A DNA stretch of 64,000 bases from Pseudomonas viridiflava (GTDB lineage Bacteria; Pseudomonadota; Gammaproteobacteria; Pseudomonadales; Pseudomonadaceae): the NCBI RefSeq assembly GCF_900580675.1, contig NZ_UTBG01000186.1, positions 186,001 through 250,000 on the forward strand, read 5' to 3'. This document shows positions 32,451 to 41,562 of this stretch, one piece after another. Each line of letters starts with the position of its first letter. The stretch's first letter is position 1. The notes under the pieces were generated by a model that was not told the DNA's origin, did not search any database, and saw only the letters and a list, made by a program, of their open reading frames with translations. The position numbers and the translations under genes were made by a program.

Positions 32451-34634
32451 TTAAGCCGCGCGGGTGTCTTTGATCAGATGCGCTGCCAACGTCCGCAACG
32501 GCCCCAGCTGCCGGCAAATCAGTGCCAGTTGGGTTTGCACCAACCGCTGCCCCTCATCAATTTCGTCCGGCATCTGCTCCAGGTCCGCTGCCAAGGCTTC
32601 CTCGGCGTCGCTCTGGATTGCCACCGGTTGTTTGTTGGCCAGCCCCGCAGCGATTTCATCAATGCTCGCGGCAAGGGTTTTGCCGGCGCCGTCGATCAGA
32701 TGCTCGCGCACCTCGGCCGGTAGCTGGGTTTCGCGGTGCGCACCCAGGCCTGACAAATAGCTGAGCAAGGTGTGGGACAGCACCAGGAAGCGGAAACCCA
32801 CGTCGGCCTCCTTACGGAAGTGCCCAGGTTCCATCAGCATGTTCGCCAGGGTGGTGGACAGCGCTGCATCGGCGTTATGCGCGTTGCGCCGGGCCAGGCG
32901 ATACGCCAGGTCATCGCTCTTGCCGACGGCGTACTGCTGCATGATTTGGCGCAGGTAGATGCTGTTGCAGGTCAGGGTATTCGCCAGCACTTTGTTCAGG
33001 CGCCGGCCTTGCCAGTCCGGCAGGAACAGGAACACCGCCAGGCCGGCGATCAGGCTGCCGATCAAGGTATCGAAAAGACGCGGCAGGAACAGGCCGTAGC
33101 CGTCGCCCACCTGGTTGAAGCAAAACAGCACCATCAGGGTGATCGCCGCCGTGGCCAGGGTGTAACGCGTGGTGCGGTTGATAAAGAACACCAGGCCTGC
33201 GGCGATGGCGAACATCGACTGCACCACCGGGCTCGGGAACAGGTCGAACAGCGCCCAGGCCACGGTCAGGCCGATCGCCGTGCCGATAATCCGCTGGCCG
33301 AGTTTGCGCCGCGTGGCGCCGTAGTTGGGCTGGCACACAAACAGCGTGGTGAGGATGATCCAGTAACCCTGGGACGCGTGAATTGCGTGCAGCGTGCCGT
33401 AGCCGATGGTCAACGCGAGAGCCAGGCGCAGGGCGTGGCGGAACAGCAGCGAGGTTGGCGTGAGCTGGGTGCGCAGGCGCGTCCACATTTCCTTGAGGTT
33501 GCGCGGGGCGCGGTCCAGCAGGTTGCTGTCGGTGGCGTCGGCCAGGGCGTCGGGGTTGCTCGCGTCGCCCAGCAGGCGGTCGAGGGTCGACAGGTTGGCC
33601 GCCAAGGCGCGCAATGAACGCAGCAGGCCGCGCCAGGCCGGGTTGCTCTGGATGCGCAGGTGTTCCAGCGAGGCGTTCAGGTCGCCCAGTGCCTCGGCGA
33701 AACTGTCGTCATAGATGAACGGCTGGCGCAACTGGATCGACTCGCCCAGGGCCTGGCACGCCTTGCCTTGCTGGCGCAGCAGGCGCTGGCAGCGGAACAG
33801 CACGTCACTGTGGAAGAAGGCGTCGGCCAGTGCGTTGTAGGGATAGTGGGAAGAGCTGGCGCGCTCGTGGATGTCCTGGGCCAGGAAGTACAGCTTCAGG
33901 TAGCGGCTGACCTTCGAGCCTGGGCGGCCATTGCCCACGCGGTGCAGGATAATTTCCTTCGCCGCATTCAGCGCCGCCACCACCCTGCCGTTCTGCTGGG
34001 CGAGTTCCAGGCGGCGCGCTTCCACATCCAGCTGGCGGATCGGCTCGAACAATGATGACTTGAGCTTGAGGTAACGCCCCAATTCGCGGAACAACCGCGC
34101 CAGGCTTTGCTGCACCGGCTGGTTGGAAAACAGCGCCTGCCACAGCACCGACAGCACGCCGTACCAGGCGGCGCCGGCCACCAGCAGCAGCGGCTCGTGC
34201 CAGAAGTCGGAGACCGCGCCGCCGCGCTGGTCCACGCCGATCATGGTGTAAACCGACAGAATCAGCGTCGCCGATGCAATCGCGCCGTAGCGTTCGCCCA
34301 GCGCGCCGAGCATGGTCAGGCAGAAACTGGCCAGGGCCAGGGCGATCGCGAAGATCCAGGGGTAGGGGAACAGCAGCTCCACCGACAGCGCGGCGATGCT
34401 GAAACACACCAGCGTCACCGCCAGGGCATTGAGACGGCCTTGCCAACTGTCATCGGTCTCGGCCAGGGCGCTGGCGATAATCCCCAAAAATAACGGGATC
34501 AGCAGGGTCATTTCATCCTGATACCAGCACAGCGCCATGCTGCCGGTGAGGGCGATGAATACCCGCACGCTGTAACTGAATTTATCCAGTGCCCACAGGC
34601 GCCGCATGGACTGCTTGAACGAGGTCGATGACAT
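32451..34634 (-). CDS. YccS/FUSC family inner-membrane protein
   Basis: 727 aa. Two sets of about five to six hydrophobic segments (residues about 22-145 and 400-520) flank a soluble domain, and a soluble C-terminal part follows; this is the YccS/YhfK build within the FUSC superfamily of putative efflux proteins (relatives of AaeB). Starts MSSTSFKQSMRRLWALDKFSYSVRVFIALTGSMALCWY, as YccS does; second-half signature is HASQGYWIILTTLFVCQPNYGATRRKLGQRIIGTAIG. Role uncertain. Monocistronic; the 220-bp gap upstream holds a REP pair. Confidence 0.85.
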   Translation of the reverse strand: MSSTSFKQSMRRLWALDKFSYSVRVFIALTGSMALCWYQDEMTLLIPLFLGIIASALAETDDSWQGRLNALAVTLVCFSIAALSVELLFPYPWIFAIALALASFCLTMLGALGERYGAIASATLILSVYTMIGVDQRGGAVSDFWHEPLLLVAGAAWYGVLSVLWQALFSNQPVQQSLARLFRELGRYLKLKSSLFEPIRQLDVEARRLELAQQNGRVVAALNAAKEIILHRVGNGRPGSKVSRYLKLYFLAQDIHERASSSHYPYNALADAFFHSDVLFRCQRLLRQQGKACQALGESIQLRQPFIYDDSFAEALGDLNASLEHLRIQSNPAWRGLLRSLRALAANLSTLDRLLGDASNPDALADATDSNLLDRAPRNLKEMWTRLRTQLTPTSLLFRHALRLALALTIGYGTLHAIHASQGYWIILTTLFVCQPNYGATRRKLGQRIIGTAIGLTVAWALFDLFPSPVVQSMFAIAAGLVFFINRTTRYTLATAAITLMVLFCFNQVGDGYGLFLPRLFDTLIGSLIAGLAVFLFLPDWQGRRLNKVLANTLTCNSIYLRQIMQQYAVGKSDDLAYRLARRNAHNADAALSTTLANMLMEPGHFRKEADVGFRFLVLSHTLLSYLSGLGAHRETQLPAEVREHLIDGAGKTLAASIDEIAAGLANKQPVAIQSDAEEALAADLEQMPDEIDEGQRLVQTQLALICRQLGPLRTLAAHLIKDTRAA

Positions 34635-34750
34635 GAAGTCTGGAGTCTTCCGGGACGATGCCGCTAAATTGAGCTATCAAGGACGCCACGGCAAGCGTGG
34701 CGATCACATCAATTGCGCAAAATTTATTCCTGGCACACCACAAAACCCAA

Positions 34751-34822
34751 TGTGGGAGCTGGCTTGCCTGCGATAGCAATGTTGGATTCACCACCGCTAT
34801 CGCAGGCAAGCCAGCTCCCACA
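34751..34822. repeat. REP pair (GGAGCTGGCTTGCCTGCGATAGC type)
   Basis: Perfect 27-bp arms at 34751-34777 and 34796-34822, upstream of the YccS gene and downstream of the flavoprotein gene. Confidence 0.93.
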
Positions 34823-34854
34823 GGAGATTGCATTTCAAGTTGGGGGGTGTTGTG

Positions 34855-36033
34855 TCAGGCGTATTGCGCAGCCGCGTAGCCCGACGCCCATGCCCACTGG
34901 AAGTTGAACCCGCCGAGGTGGCCGGTCACATCCAGCACTTCGCCGATGAAGTACAGGCCAGGGCTTTTCAGCGATTCCATGGTCTTGGACGACACTTCCC
35001 GCGTGTCCACGCCGCCCAAGGTCACTTCAGCCGTGCGATAGCCTTCAGTGCCCGCGGGTACCAGTTGCCAGCTCGCGAGTTTCTGGGCGATGTCGGCGAT
35101 TTCGGCGTGGGTGTACTGCTTCATCGGCTTGGACACGAACCAGGTTTCCGCCAGCAGGTTGGCCATCTTCTTGGTGAAGATCTCACCGAGCAGGGTTTTC
35201 AACTCGCTGTTGGGGCGCTCGACCTGTTGCTGTTGCAGCCAGGTATGGGCGTCATGGTCGGGCAGCAGGTTGATCTCGACCGTGTCGCCCGGCTCCCAGT
35301 ACGAGGAAATCTGCAGAATCGCCGGGCCGCTGAGGCCACGGTGGGTAAACAGGATGTTTTCGCGAAAGCTCTGGTCGTTGCAGCTGACCAGGCAATCCAC
35401 CGAGGTGCCCGACAACTCGCCGCACAGCTCCTTGAGCTGGTCGGTGATGGTAAACGGCACCAGCCCGGCGCGGGTCGGCAGCAGTTCATGGCCGAACTGC
35501 TTGGCCACCTGGTAGCCAAACCCGGTGGCGCCCAGGGTCGGGATCGACAGGCCGCCCGTGGCGATCACCAGGGATTCGCAGCGCAGTTCGCCCAGGGTGA
35601 TCTGCAACTGATAGCCGCTGTCGAGCTTGGCAATCTCCTGGACCGACGTGTCCAGGTGCAGGCTCACGCCCGTTTGAATGCATTCATCCAACAGCATGCC
35701 GAGGATGTCACTGGACTTGTTATCGCAGAACAGCTGGCCGAGCTTCTTCTCGTGGTACGGCACGCCGTACTTGGCCACCAGCCCGATGAAATCCCACTGG
35801 GTATAGCGCGCCAGGGCGGATTTGCAGAAGTGCGCATTGTGCGAGAGGAAGTTGGCCGGCTCGGTGTACATATTGGTGAAGTTGCAGCGGCCACCGCCGG
35901 ACATCAGGATCTTTTTGCCGGCCTTGTTCGCGTGGTCGATCAACATCACCTTGCGCCCACGCCCGGCGGCGGTCAGCGCACACATCAAGCCTGCGGCGCC
36001 GGCGCCAATGATCACAACTTCGGTCGAGCGCAC
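34855..36033 (-). CDS. FAD-dependent flavoprotein, YhiN/BaiN family
   Basis: 392 aa. The start is the GTG at 36033: GAGGA lies seven bases before it, and the protein then begins VRSTEVVIIGAGAAGLMCALTAAGRGRKVMLIDHA with the FAD-binding GxGxxG at the N-terminus. Extending the frame upstream to 36165 only adds translated REP sequence. Further motifs: GGGRCNFTN near residue 50, LFCDNKSSDI, ATGGLSIPTLGATGFGY, and the C-terminal GGVDTREVSSKTMESLKSPGLYFIGEVLDVTGHLGGFNFQWAWASGY. Family TIGR00275; the redox substrate is unknown in pseudomonads. Confidence 0.9.
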   Translation of the reverse strand: MRSTEVVIIGAGAAGLMCALTAAGRGRKVMLIDHANKAGKKILMSGGGRCNFTNMYTEPANFLSHNAHFCKSALARYTQWDFIGLVAKYGVPYHEKKLGQLFCDNKSSDILGMLLDECIQTGVSLHLDTSVQEIAKLDSGYQLQITLGELRCESLVIATGGLSIPTLGATGFGYQVAKQFGHELLPTRAGLVPFTITDQLKELCGELSGTSVDCLVSCNDQSFRENILFTHRGLSGPAILQISSYWEPGDTVEINLLPDHDAHTWLQQQQVERPNSELKTLLGEIFTKKMANLLAETWFVSKPMKQYTHAEIADIAQKLASWQLVPAGTEGYRTAEVTLGGVDTREVSSKTMESLKSPGLYFIGEVLDVTGHLGGFNFQWAWASGYAAAQYA

Positions 36034-36076
36034 AGCGATGTCCTCATACAAATTCTGAATTGAAATACAGTCAAAA

Positions 36077-36166
36077 TGTGGGAGCGGGCTTGCTCGCGAA
36101 TGCGGTCCGTCAGCCACCGAATAGGTTGACTGATCCACCGCATTCGCGAGCAAGCCCGCTCCCACA
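36077..36166. repeat. REP pair (GCGGGCTTGCTCGCGAATGCGG type)
   Basis: Perfect 30-bp arms at 36077-36106 and 36137-36166 between dbpA and the flavoprotein gene. Confidence 0.93.
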
Positions 36167-36192
36167 CTGGATCTTCACCCGCTGGGAGATCT

Positions 36193-37578
36193 TTATAGGA
36201 TCCGCACGCGCAACGAACGGCCTTTGATCTTGCCGTCGTTCAAACGCTGCAACGCCTGTTTGGCGATCCCGCGTTCCACGGCCACGAAAGCCTGGAAGTC
36301 GAAGATCGCGATCTTGCCGACCTGGGCGCCTGGAATACCGGCGTCACCGGTCAGTGCGCCGAGGATGTCACCCGGGCGGACCTTGTCTTTACGGCCGGCG
36401 GCGATGCACAGGGTGCTCATCACCGGGAGCAACGGGCCACCGCTTTGCGGCTTGAGGTTGTCCAGTTGGTCCCAGTTCAGCGGCGACTTCTGCAGTTGCT
36501 CGATGGCCTGGGCGCGGTGCGCTTCGGACGGCGCGACGAGGCTGATGGCGATCCCGGTCTCACCGGCGCGGCCGGTACGGCCTACGCGGTGGATGTGGAT
36601 TTCCGAATCACGCGCCAGTTCGACGTTGATCACCATGTCCAGCGAGTCAATGTCCAAGCCACGCGCGGCCACGTCAGTCGCTACCAGCACCGAGGTGCTG
36701 CGGTTGGCAAACATCGCCAGTACCTGGTCACGGTCGCGCTGTTCCAGGTCGCCATGCAGGCCGACGGCAGAGATGCCCTTGGACGTCAGGTGATCGACGG
36801 TTTCCTGCACTTGCTGCTTGGTGAAGCAGAACGCCACGCACGACGCCGGGCGGAAGTGCGCCAGTACCTTGGTCACGGCGTCCATGCGCTCTTCCGGCGA
36901 GATTTCGTAGAAACGCTGCTCGATCTGGTCGTCGGAGTGGAAGGCTTCGGCCTTCACTTGCTGCGGCGCGCGCATGAATTTCGAAGCCAGCTGCTTGATG
37001 CTCACCGGGTAGGTGGCCGAGAACAGCAGGGTCTGGCGGCGCGGCGGGGTCTTGCTGATGATGTCTTCGATGGCGTCGTAGAAGCCCATGTCGAGCATGC
37101 GGTCGGCTTCGTCGAGGATCAGCGTGTTCAAGCCGTCCAGTACCAGCGAACCCTTGCGCAGGTGCTGCTGGATACGGCCCGGCGTGCCGACGATGACGTG
37201 GGCGCCGTGTTCAAGCGAAGCGATCTGCGGGCCGAGGGACACGCCGCCGCACAGGGTCAGGACCTTGATGTTGTCTTCGGCGCGGGCCAGGCGGCGGATT
37301 TCCTTGGCCACCTGGTCGGCCAGCTCACGCGTCGGGCACATCACCAGCGCCTGGCAGCCGAAGTAGCGCGGGTTGATCGGGTTCAACAGGCCGATACCGA
37401 AGGCAGCGGTTTTGCCGCTGCCGGTCTTGGCCTGGGCAATCAGGTCCAGCCCCTTGAGGATCACCGGCAAGCTTTGCGCCTGGATCTGCGTCATCTCGAC
37501 ATAACCCAGCGAGTCGAGGTTAGCCAGCATGGCGGCGGAGAGCGGCAAAGTATTAAAAGCGGTGGCGATGGTAGTCAC
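36193..37578 (-). CDS. dbpA: ATP-dependent RNA helicase DbpA
   Basis: 461 aa from a GTG at 37578 (VTTIATAFNTLPLSAAMLANLDSLGY), which matches the family N-terminus; no ATG is available there, and the SD is weak. Helicase motifs: QAKTGSGKT, PTRELADQ, DEAD, SAT, HRVGRTGRAGE. The C-terminal 75 residues form the RNA-binding domain (TLCIAAGRKDKVRPGDILGALTGDAGIPGAQVGKIAIFDFQAFVAVER), which in DbpA recognises hairpin 92 of 23S rRNA, so the protein acts in large-subunit assembly. Second DEAD-box gene of the window, unrelated in position to rhlE. Confidence 0.94.
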   Translation of the reverse strand: MTTIATAFNTLPLSAAMLANLDSLGYVEMTQIQAQSLPVILKGLDLIAQAKTGSGKTAAFGIGLLNPINPRYFGCQALVMCPTRELADQVAKEIRRLARAEDNIKVLTLCGGVSLGPQIASLEHGAHVIVGTPGRIQQHLRKGSLVLDGLNTLILDEADRMLDMGFYDAIEDIISKTPPRRQTLLFSATYPVSIKQLASKFMRAPQQVKAEAFHSDDQIEQRFYEISPEERMDAVTKVLAHFRPASCVAFCFTKQQVQETVDHLTSKGISAVGLHGDLEQRDRDQVLAMFANRSTSVLVATDVAARGLDIDSLDMVINVELARDSEIHIHRVGRTGRAGETGIAISLVAPSEAHRAQAIEQLQKSPLNWDQLDNLKPQSGGPLLPVMSTLCIAAGRKDKVRPGDILGALTGDAGIPGAQVGKIAIFDFQAFVAVERGIAKQALQRLNDGKIKGRSLRVRIL

Positions 37579-37660
37579 GGGACTGGCTCTGCAAAACAAA
37601 ATGTCGCGCAGTGTACCAGTCTCGTGGGAATTTCCCCGCAAGTTCTAGACGAGACGCCCG

Positions 37661-39088
37661 TTAATGCTCGATATCGTGCTCACGGCTGACCACGCGTTTG
37701 CCGTCTTTTGGCGACAATTGCAGGAAAATCGCCGCCGCCAGCATCGCCATGATGCCCACGGTGAGGAAGGTCAGCTGGAAGGCGCCGAGCACGCTGTCCA
37801 CCCCGTCGTTGCCGGCCTCCAAGGTAAACCCGCCCAGCAGCGCACCGGCGCAGGCTACCCCCAGGCTCAGGGACAGTTGCGCCACCACCGAAAGCAAACT
37901 GTTGCCGCTGCTGGCCTGGGCGTCGTCGAGGTCGATCAGGGTCACGGTGTTCATCGCGGTAAATTGCAGCGAGTTGATCGCCCCCAGCACCGCCAGCATC
38001 GCCAGCAGCAGCGGGTAGGGCGTGTGCTCGCTGACCAGGCCCATGCTCGCCAGCATGATGCCCAGCGCCAGGGTATTGCCGGTCAGCACGACACGGTAGC
38101 CCAGGCGCTCGATCAATGGCCGCGCGATGGACTTGGCAAACATCGCCGCCGCCGCCAGCGGCAGCATGCTCATGCCGGCCTCCGAGGGCGAATAACCCAG
38201 CGCCACCTGCAGCAGCAACGGCACCAGGAACGGCAGCGCGCCGCTGCCCAGGCGCGCGAACAGGTTGCCGAGGATGCCCACGGCAAAGGTGCGGGTCTTG
38301 AACAGCACCGGCGAGAACAGCGGGTTATCGATATGCCCGGCGCGCAGCCAGTACGCCGCCAGGCATGCCAGCCCGCCGAACAGCAGCAACATCACCCGCA
38401 GGTGCGGCAGGTGCAGTTCGCCCAGGCCTTCCATGGCGATGGTGATCAGCACCATGGCCGCGCCAAACAGCACAAACCCCACGCCATCAAAGCGCGTGCG
38501 CTCACTGCCACGCAGGTCAGGGATAAATTTCCACACCGCGTAGCAACCGATCATGCCCACGGGCAGGTTGATCAGGAAGATCCAGTGCCAGGTCAGGTAT
38601 TGCACCATCCAGCCGCCCATGGTCGGGCCGAGCAAAGGGCCGAGCAGTCCGGGGATGGTGATGAAGCCCATGATCCGCACCAGCTCGGAGCGCGGATAAG
38701 CGCGCAGCACCACCAGCCGCCCGACCGGCAGCATCAGCGCACCGCCCAGGCCCTGGATGACCCGCGCGCCGACCAGCATGGTCAGGCTGCTGGACAAGGC
38801 GCAGAGCAGCGAGCCGATGCTGAACAGCATGATCGCGCCGAAAAAGATTTTCTTGGTGCCGAAGCGGTCGGCGACCCAGCCCGACGCCGGGATCAGCAAG
38901 GCGACGGTGAGCATGTAAGCAATCACCACCCCTTGCATGCGCAGCGGGTTTTCCGCCAGGTCCAGGGCCATGGCCGGTAGTGCTGTGTTGAGAATCGTCC
39001 CATCCAGCGATTGCATGAAGAAGGCAATTGCGACCACCCAGGGGAGCCAGCGGGCGGTCTTGGCATCGAGAGGGGCGCGTTCTGGCAT
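37661..39088 (-). CDS. MFS transporter, DHA2 drug-efflux family (MdtD-like)
   Basis: 475 aa, about 14 hydrophobic segments, as in the DHA2 group. N-terminal WVVAIAFFMQSLDGTILNTALPAMALDL, motif A ASGWVADRFGTKK and motif C IPGLLGPLLGPTMGGW (proton antiport signature) follow E. coli MdtD along the length; SLQFTAMNTVTLIDLDDAQASSGNSLLSV is the C-terminal counterpart. Its gene starts 36 bases after the stop of the rhlA-like gene on the same strand, so an operon is likely, and export of the biosurfactant is a reasonable guess for its job. Alternatively it is a plain multidrug pump. Confidence 0.87.
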   Translation of the reverse strand: MPERAPLDAKTARWLPWVVAIAFFMQSLDGTILNTALPAMALDLAENPLRMQGVVIAYMLTVALLIPASGWVADRFGTKKIFFGAIMLFSIGSLLCALSSSLTMLVGARVIQGLGGALMLPVGRLVVLRAYPRSELVRIMGFITIPGLLGPLLGPTMGGWMVQYLTWHWIFLINLPVGMIGCYAVWKFIPDLRGSERTRFDGVGFVLFGAAMVLITIAMEGLGELHLPHLRVMLLLFGGLACLAAYWLRAGHIDNPLFSPVLFKTRTFAVGILGNLFARLGSGALPFLVPLLLQVALGYSPSEAGMSMLPLAAAAMFAKSIARPLIERLGYRVVLTGNTLALGIMLASMGLVSEHTPYPLLLAMLAVLGAINSLQFTAMNTVTLIDLDDAQASSGNSLLSVVAQLSLSLGVACAGALLGGFTLEAGNDGVDSVLGAFQLTFLTVGIMAMLAAAIFLQLSPKDGKRVVSREHDIEH

Positions 39089-39124
39089 GGGAGACCTTTT
39101 TGTTAGCAGGCTATGTGTCGCCGA

Positions 39125-40015
39125 TTATGCGCCATCCGTCGCTCCTTTTCCCACACGCTGTTCGTCTAATTCCCACAAGGACGCGTGCTCTCCTACCAGA
39201 AAATCCAACAGCGCACGGTGCACCGCCAGGGCCGCTTCGCGCGACTCCAGGTCGAGCAAATGGCCGGTGTGTTCGGCGACGGCAAAGCTGCTGCGGCCGA
39301 CATAGTGCTTGAACAGCTGGGCCTCGTCGGCGGGAGTGTACTCATCCAATGCGCCATTGAGGAAATGCACCGGCGTTTCAATCCGGGTCAGCGCCGGCAG
39401 GTAGTTGCCGTCGCCCAAGGCCAATACCTGGTGGATATGAAAACGCGCCTGGCGGTACTCGGTGGTGGCCATGCTCGACAGGTGGCGATGGTTGTTGCGC
39501 TTGAGGCGCGGCGACAGGTATTTGCCCACCGTTTCGTTGAGCAAGTGGCCGACGGCGGACTTGTCGTCGGCCTCGATCAGCACGCGCACGCGCTCCACAT
39601 AATCGAGCATCGCCTGGTTGAGGTTGGGCGCCAGGGCCATCACCACAGAGCTTTCGATGGACGGCGGGTTGTGCGCGAGGGTCAGCAACGTCGAGATGCC
39701 GCCCCAGGAGGCCGACACCAGGTGGTTGACCTGGAAACGCTCGACCAGCGCACGCAGGATCTGCACCTCGTCATCCTTGGTGACCAGGTCCAGGTCGGTG
39801 TTGTGTTCGCGCGAATAGCCGGAGAACGGCAAGTCGAAGAGCAGCACATTGAAATGCTCGGCCAGGCATTTACTGGTGCGGGCGAAAGAGCGTGTGGTGG
39901 ACAGCGCTCCGTTGACCATCAGGACCGTTTTCTTTTCCGGATTGCTTCCCAGCTGTTCAACATGAACGTTGTAGTGCTTGAACAGCTTCTCAATGACAAA
40001 ACTTCCATGGTTCAT
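39125..40015 (-). CDS. rhlA: RhlA-like 3-(3-hydroxyalkanoyloxy)alkanoate synthase
   Basis: 296 aa alpha/beta hydrolase. Long stretches follow P. aeruginosa RhlA: CLAEHFNVLLFDLPFSG, LVTKDDEVQILRALVERF, NHLVSASWGGISTLL, SSVVMALAPNLNQAMLDYV, HLLNETVGKYLSPRLK. Nucleophile S103 in SWGG, His in EHTGHLLDLES. The related PhaG is less similar in these segments. RhlA joins two 3-hydroxyacyl-CoA/ACP units to HAA, the lipid half of rhamnolipids. No rhlB or rhlC lies next to it, so the product is probably free HAA, a wetting agent used for surface motility. A minus-strand hairpin CTTGCCC/GGGCAAG (about 40030-40049) sits just before its SD. Confidence 0.8.
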   Translation of the reverse strand: MNHGSFVIEKLFKHYNVHVEQLGSNPEKKTVLMVNGALSTTRSFARTSKCLAEHFNVLLFDLPFSGYSREHNTDLDLVTKDDEVQILRALVERFQVNHLVSASWGGISTLLTLAHNPPSIESSVVMALAPNLNQAMLDYVERVRVLIEADDKSAVGHLLNETVGKYLSPRLKRNNHRHLSSMATTEYRQARFHIHQVLALGDGNYLPALTRIETPVHFLNGALDEYTPADEAQLFKHYVGRSSFAVAEHTGHLLDLESREAALAVHRALLDFLVGEHASLWELDEQRVGKGATDGA

Positions 40016-40198
40016 GTCAACGCTCCAGCTTGCCCTTCCCGGGCAAGGTCGTGCTCTCGTGGGTGGGGTGGCGGGATGCCACTAACCGTTATAACGAGGT
40101 TTCTTACGGGCGACAACAGGCCGAAAGCGGAGAGGTGCGAGAAGGGATTTTGCGGTAGGAGGGGACAATACGAGATGTATGAAATCAGTACAAAGCAG

Positions 40199-40226
40199 TG
40201 TGGGAGCTGGCTTGCCAGCTCCCACA
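40199..40226. repeat. short REP-derived palindrome
   Basis: 12-bp arms TGTGGGAGCTGG / CCAGCTCCCACA with a CTTG loop, 20 bases after the end of the PmbA-like gene. It may act as its terminator. Confidence 0.85.
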
Positions 40227-40245
40227 GGGGGGGATTTTGCTGGGT

Positions 40246-41562
40246 TTACAAGGTCAGTGTCAGGCGTTTGACCAACGCGCCTGGCAGCAGGTTGGACGCC
40301 GTGTTGCGCTGGCCATAGGTGCTGGCTGACAGCAGCAGTTCCCGATCAGCCGTCAGTGCTTCCAACTGCGACCCCAGCAGGCTGTAGACGCTGTCATCAA
40401 AACGCATGGTGCTGACCGGCGCCTTGATCTCGCCGTCTTCCACCCAGAACGTGGCGAAGCGCGTCATGCCGGTCAGGCGTGCAGCCGGCAGGTCGGAGTA
40501 GTTCAAGTACCACAGGTTGCTGATGTACAGCCCGGTGCCCAGTTGCTTGAGGATATCGGCCTGGGCAAGCTCGCCCGCCGCCACTTGCAGGGCGCTGGGA
40601 GATTCGTCACCGCTGGCGCCGTTGGCGCTCAGGCCGTATTCGGCGGCGCTGCGCGAATTCACCAGCTGGCCGTCGGCCTTGCCGGCGTTGATCAACGTGA
40701 CATCGCTGCGCGGGTAGCCTTCGCTGGAAAACGCCTGGCTCAGGGAGCCGCTGACCTGCTCGCGGACCGTCACCAACGGGCTGAGGTGTTGCTCACCGGC
40801 GTACAGCCGTTGCAACGAGCTGCCCTTGCTGGCGATGGCCTGCGCGGAAAAACCACCCCAGGTGATGATGCTGATGATCTCTTCCAGCGCGGCCGGCGCC
40901 AGGTAGGCGCGGTATTGCCCAGGGGCCAGCGTGTGCAACGGGCGGCCAAGAAATTCCAGCTGTTCGCGAGCCAGTTGGAAGCGACCGGCGAACTCGGCGC
41001 TGTTCCATTGGTTGCCGGCGTAGCTGGCTTTTACCGCCTCGCCATTGGCGTGGAACAGGCTGAAATCGAAGTTGAAGCTGTTGGCCTGGTGCCAGCCGAA
41101 CGCGCCGTTCGAGCTGGCAAACCCCCGGCTGATCGGGCCGGCGGCGTAGAAGCCGACCAGGTCGACGCCTTCTGCCGCGTGGCTGATTTCTGCCAGCACC
41201 TGGGCCAGGTCCGGCAGCGGGCGGGCCTGTTCGTTATGGCTTTGCCAGGCGTTGTGGTTGAGCAGCAGATACGGGTCATGCGGCAACAACGGCAAGGTTT
41301 CGCGCAGTTGCTGCAGGCCGTCGGCGAGGCGCTGGCGGTCCAGCTCGGGCTCGCCGGCCAGGGTGATGCCGAGGTCGGCGTGGCGGCCATTGTTGATCAG
41401 CTTTAGATTGAGGCTGGCCTGTTGCACCTGGCCGGCCTGGCGCACCTTGGCGTGGTTGAAGCTCACAAACTCGGACGACTCTGCCGCATAACCCAGCTGA
41501 AATTGTTCCTTGTCGGTGATGGCCTGCTTGAGCCATTCCACCAATGCCTTGAAGTTGTTCAT
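40246..41562 (-). CDS. TldD/PmbA family protein (PmbA/TldE-like half)
   Basis: 438 aa. Matches the second subunit of the TldD/TldE protease: no zinc motif, but the same overall fold; segments include SSNGAFGWHQANSFNFDFSLFHANGEAVKASYAG, GQYRAYLAPAALEEIISIITWGGFSAQAIASKGSSL and LYISNLWYLNYSDLPAARLTGMTRFATFWVEDGEIKAPVSTMRFDDSVYSLLG near the C-terminus. Its ATG shares one base with the stop of the TldD-like gene (TGATG), so translation is coupled and a heterodimer is expected. The pair differs from the standard tldD and pmbA genes, which lie elsewhere in pseudomonad genomes. Confidence 0.87.
   Translation of the reverse strand: MNNFKALVEWLKQAITDKEQFQLGYAAESSEFVSFNHAKVRQAGQVQQASLNLKLINNGRHADLGITLAGEPELDRQRLADGLQQLRETLPLLPHDPYLLLNHNAWQSHNEQARPLPDLAQVLAEISHAAEGVDLVGFYAAGPISRGFASSNGAFGWHQANSFNFDFSLFHANGEAVKASYAGNQWNSAEFAGRFQLAREQLEFLGRPLHTLAPGQYRAYLAPAALEEIISIITWGGFSAQAIASKGSSLQRLYAGEQHLSPLVTVREQVSGSLSQAFSSEGYPRSDVTLINAGKADGQLVNSRSAAEYGLSANGASGDESPSALQVAAGELAQADILKQLGTGLYISNLWYLNYSDLPAARLTGMTRFATFWVEDGEIKAPVSTMRFDDSVYSLLGSQLEALTADRELLLSASTYGQRNTASNLLPGALVKRLTLTL

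Noticed and set aside
36034..36165. N-terminal extension of the YhiN-like flavoprotein starting MGAGLLAN.
   Set aside because: It is translated REP sequence; the GTG at 36033 has a good SD and gives the family length.
39125..40015. Calling this gene phaG.
   Set aside because: Segments such as the NHLVSASWGGIST and LLNETVGKYL stretches follow RhlA better than PhaG; phaG remains a minor alternative.
40030..40049. Possible RNA thermometer (ROSE-like) before the rhlA-like gene.
   Set aside because: There is a hairpin, but it does not include the SD and has no anti-SD sequence of the ROSE type.
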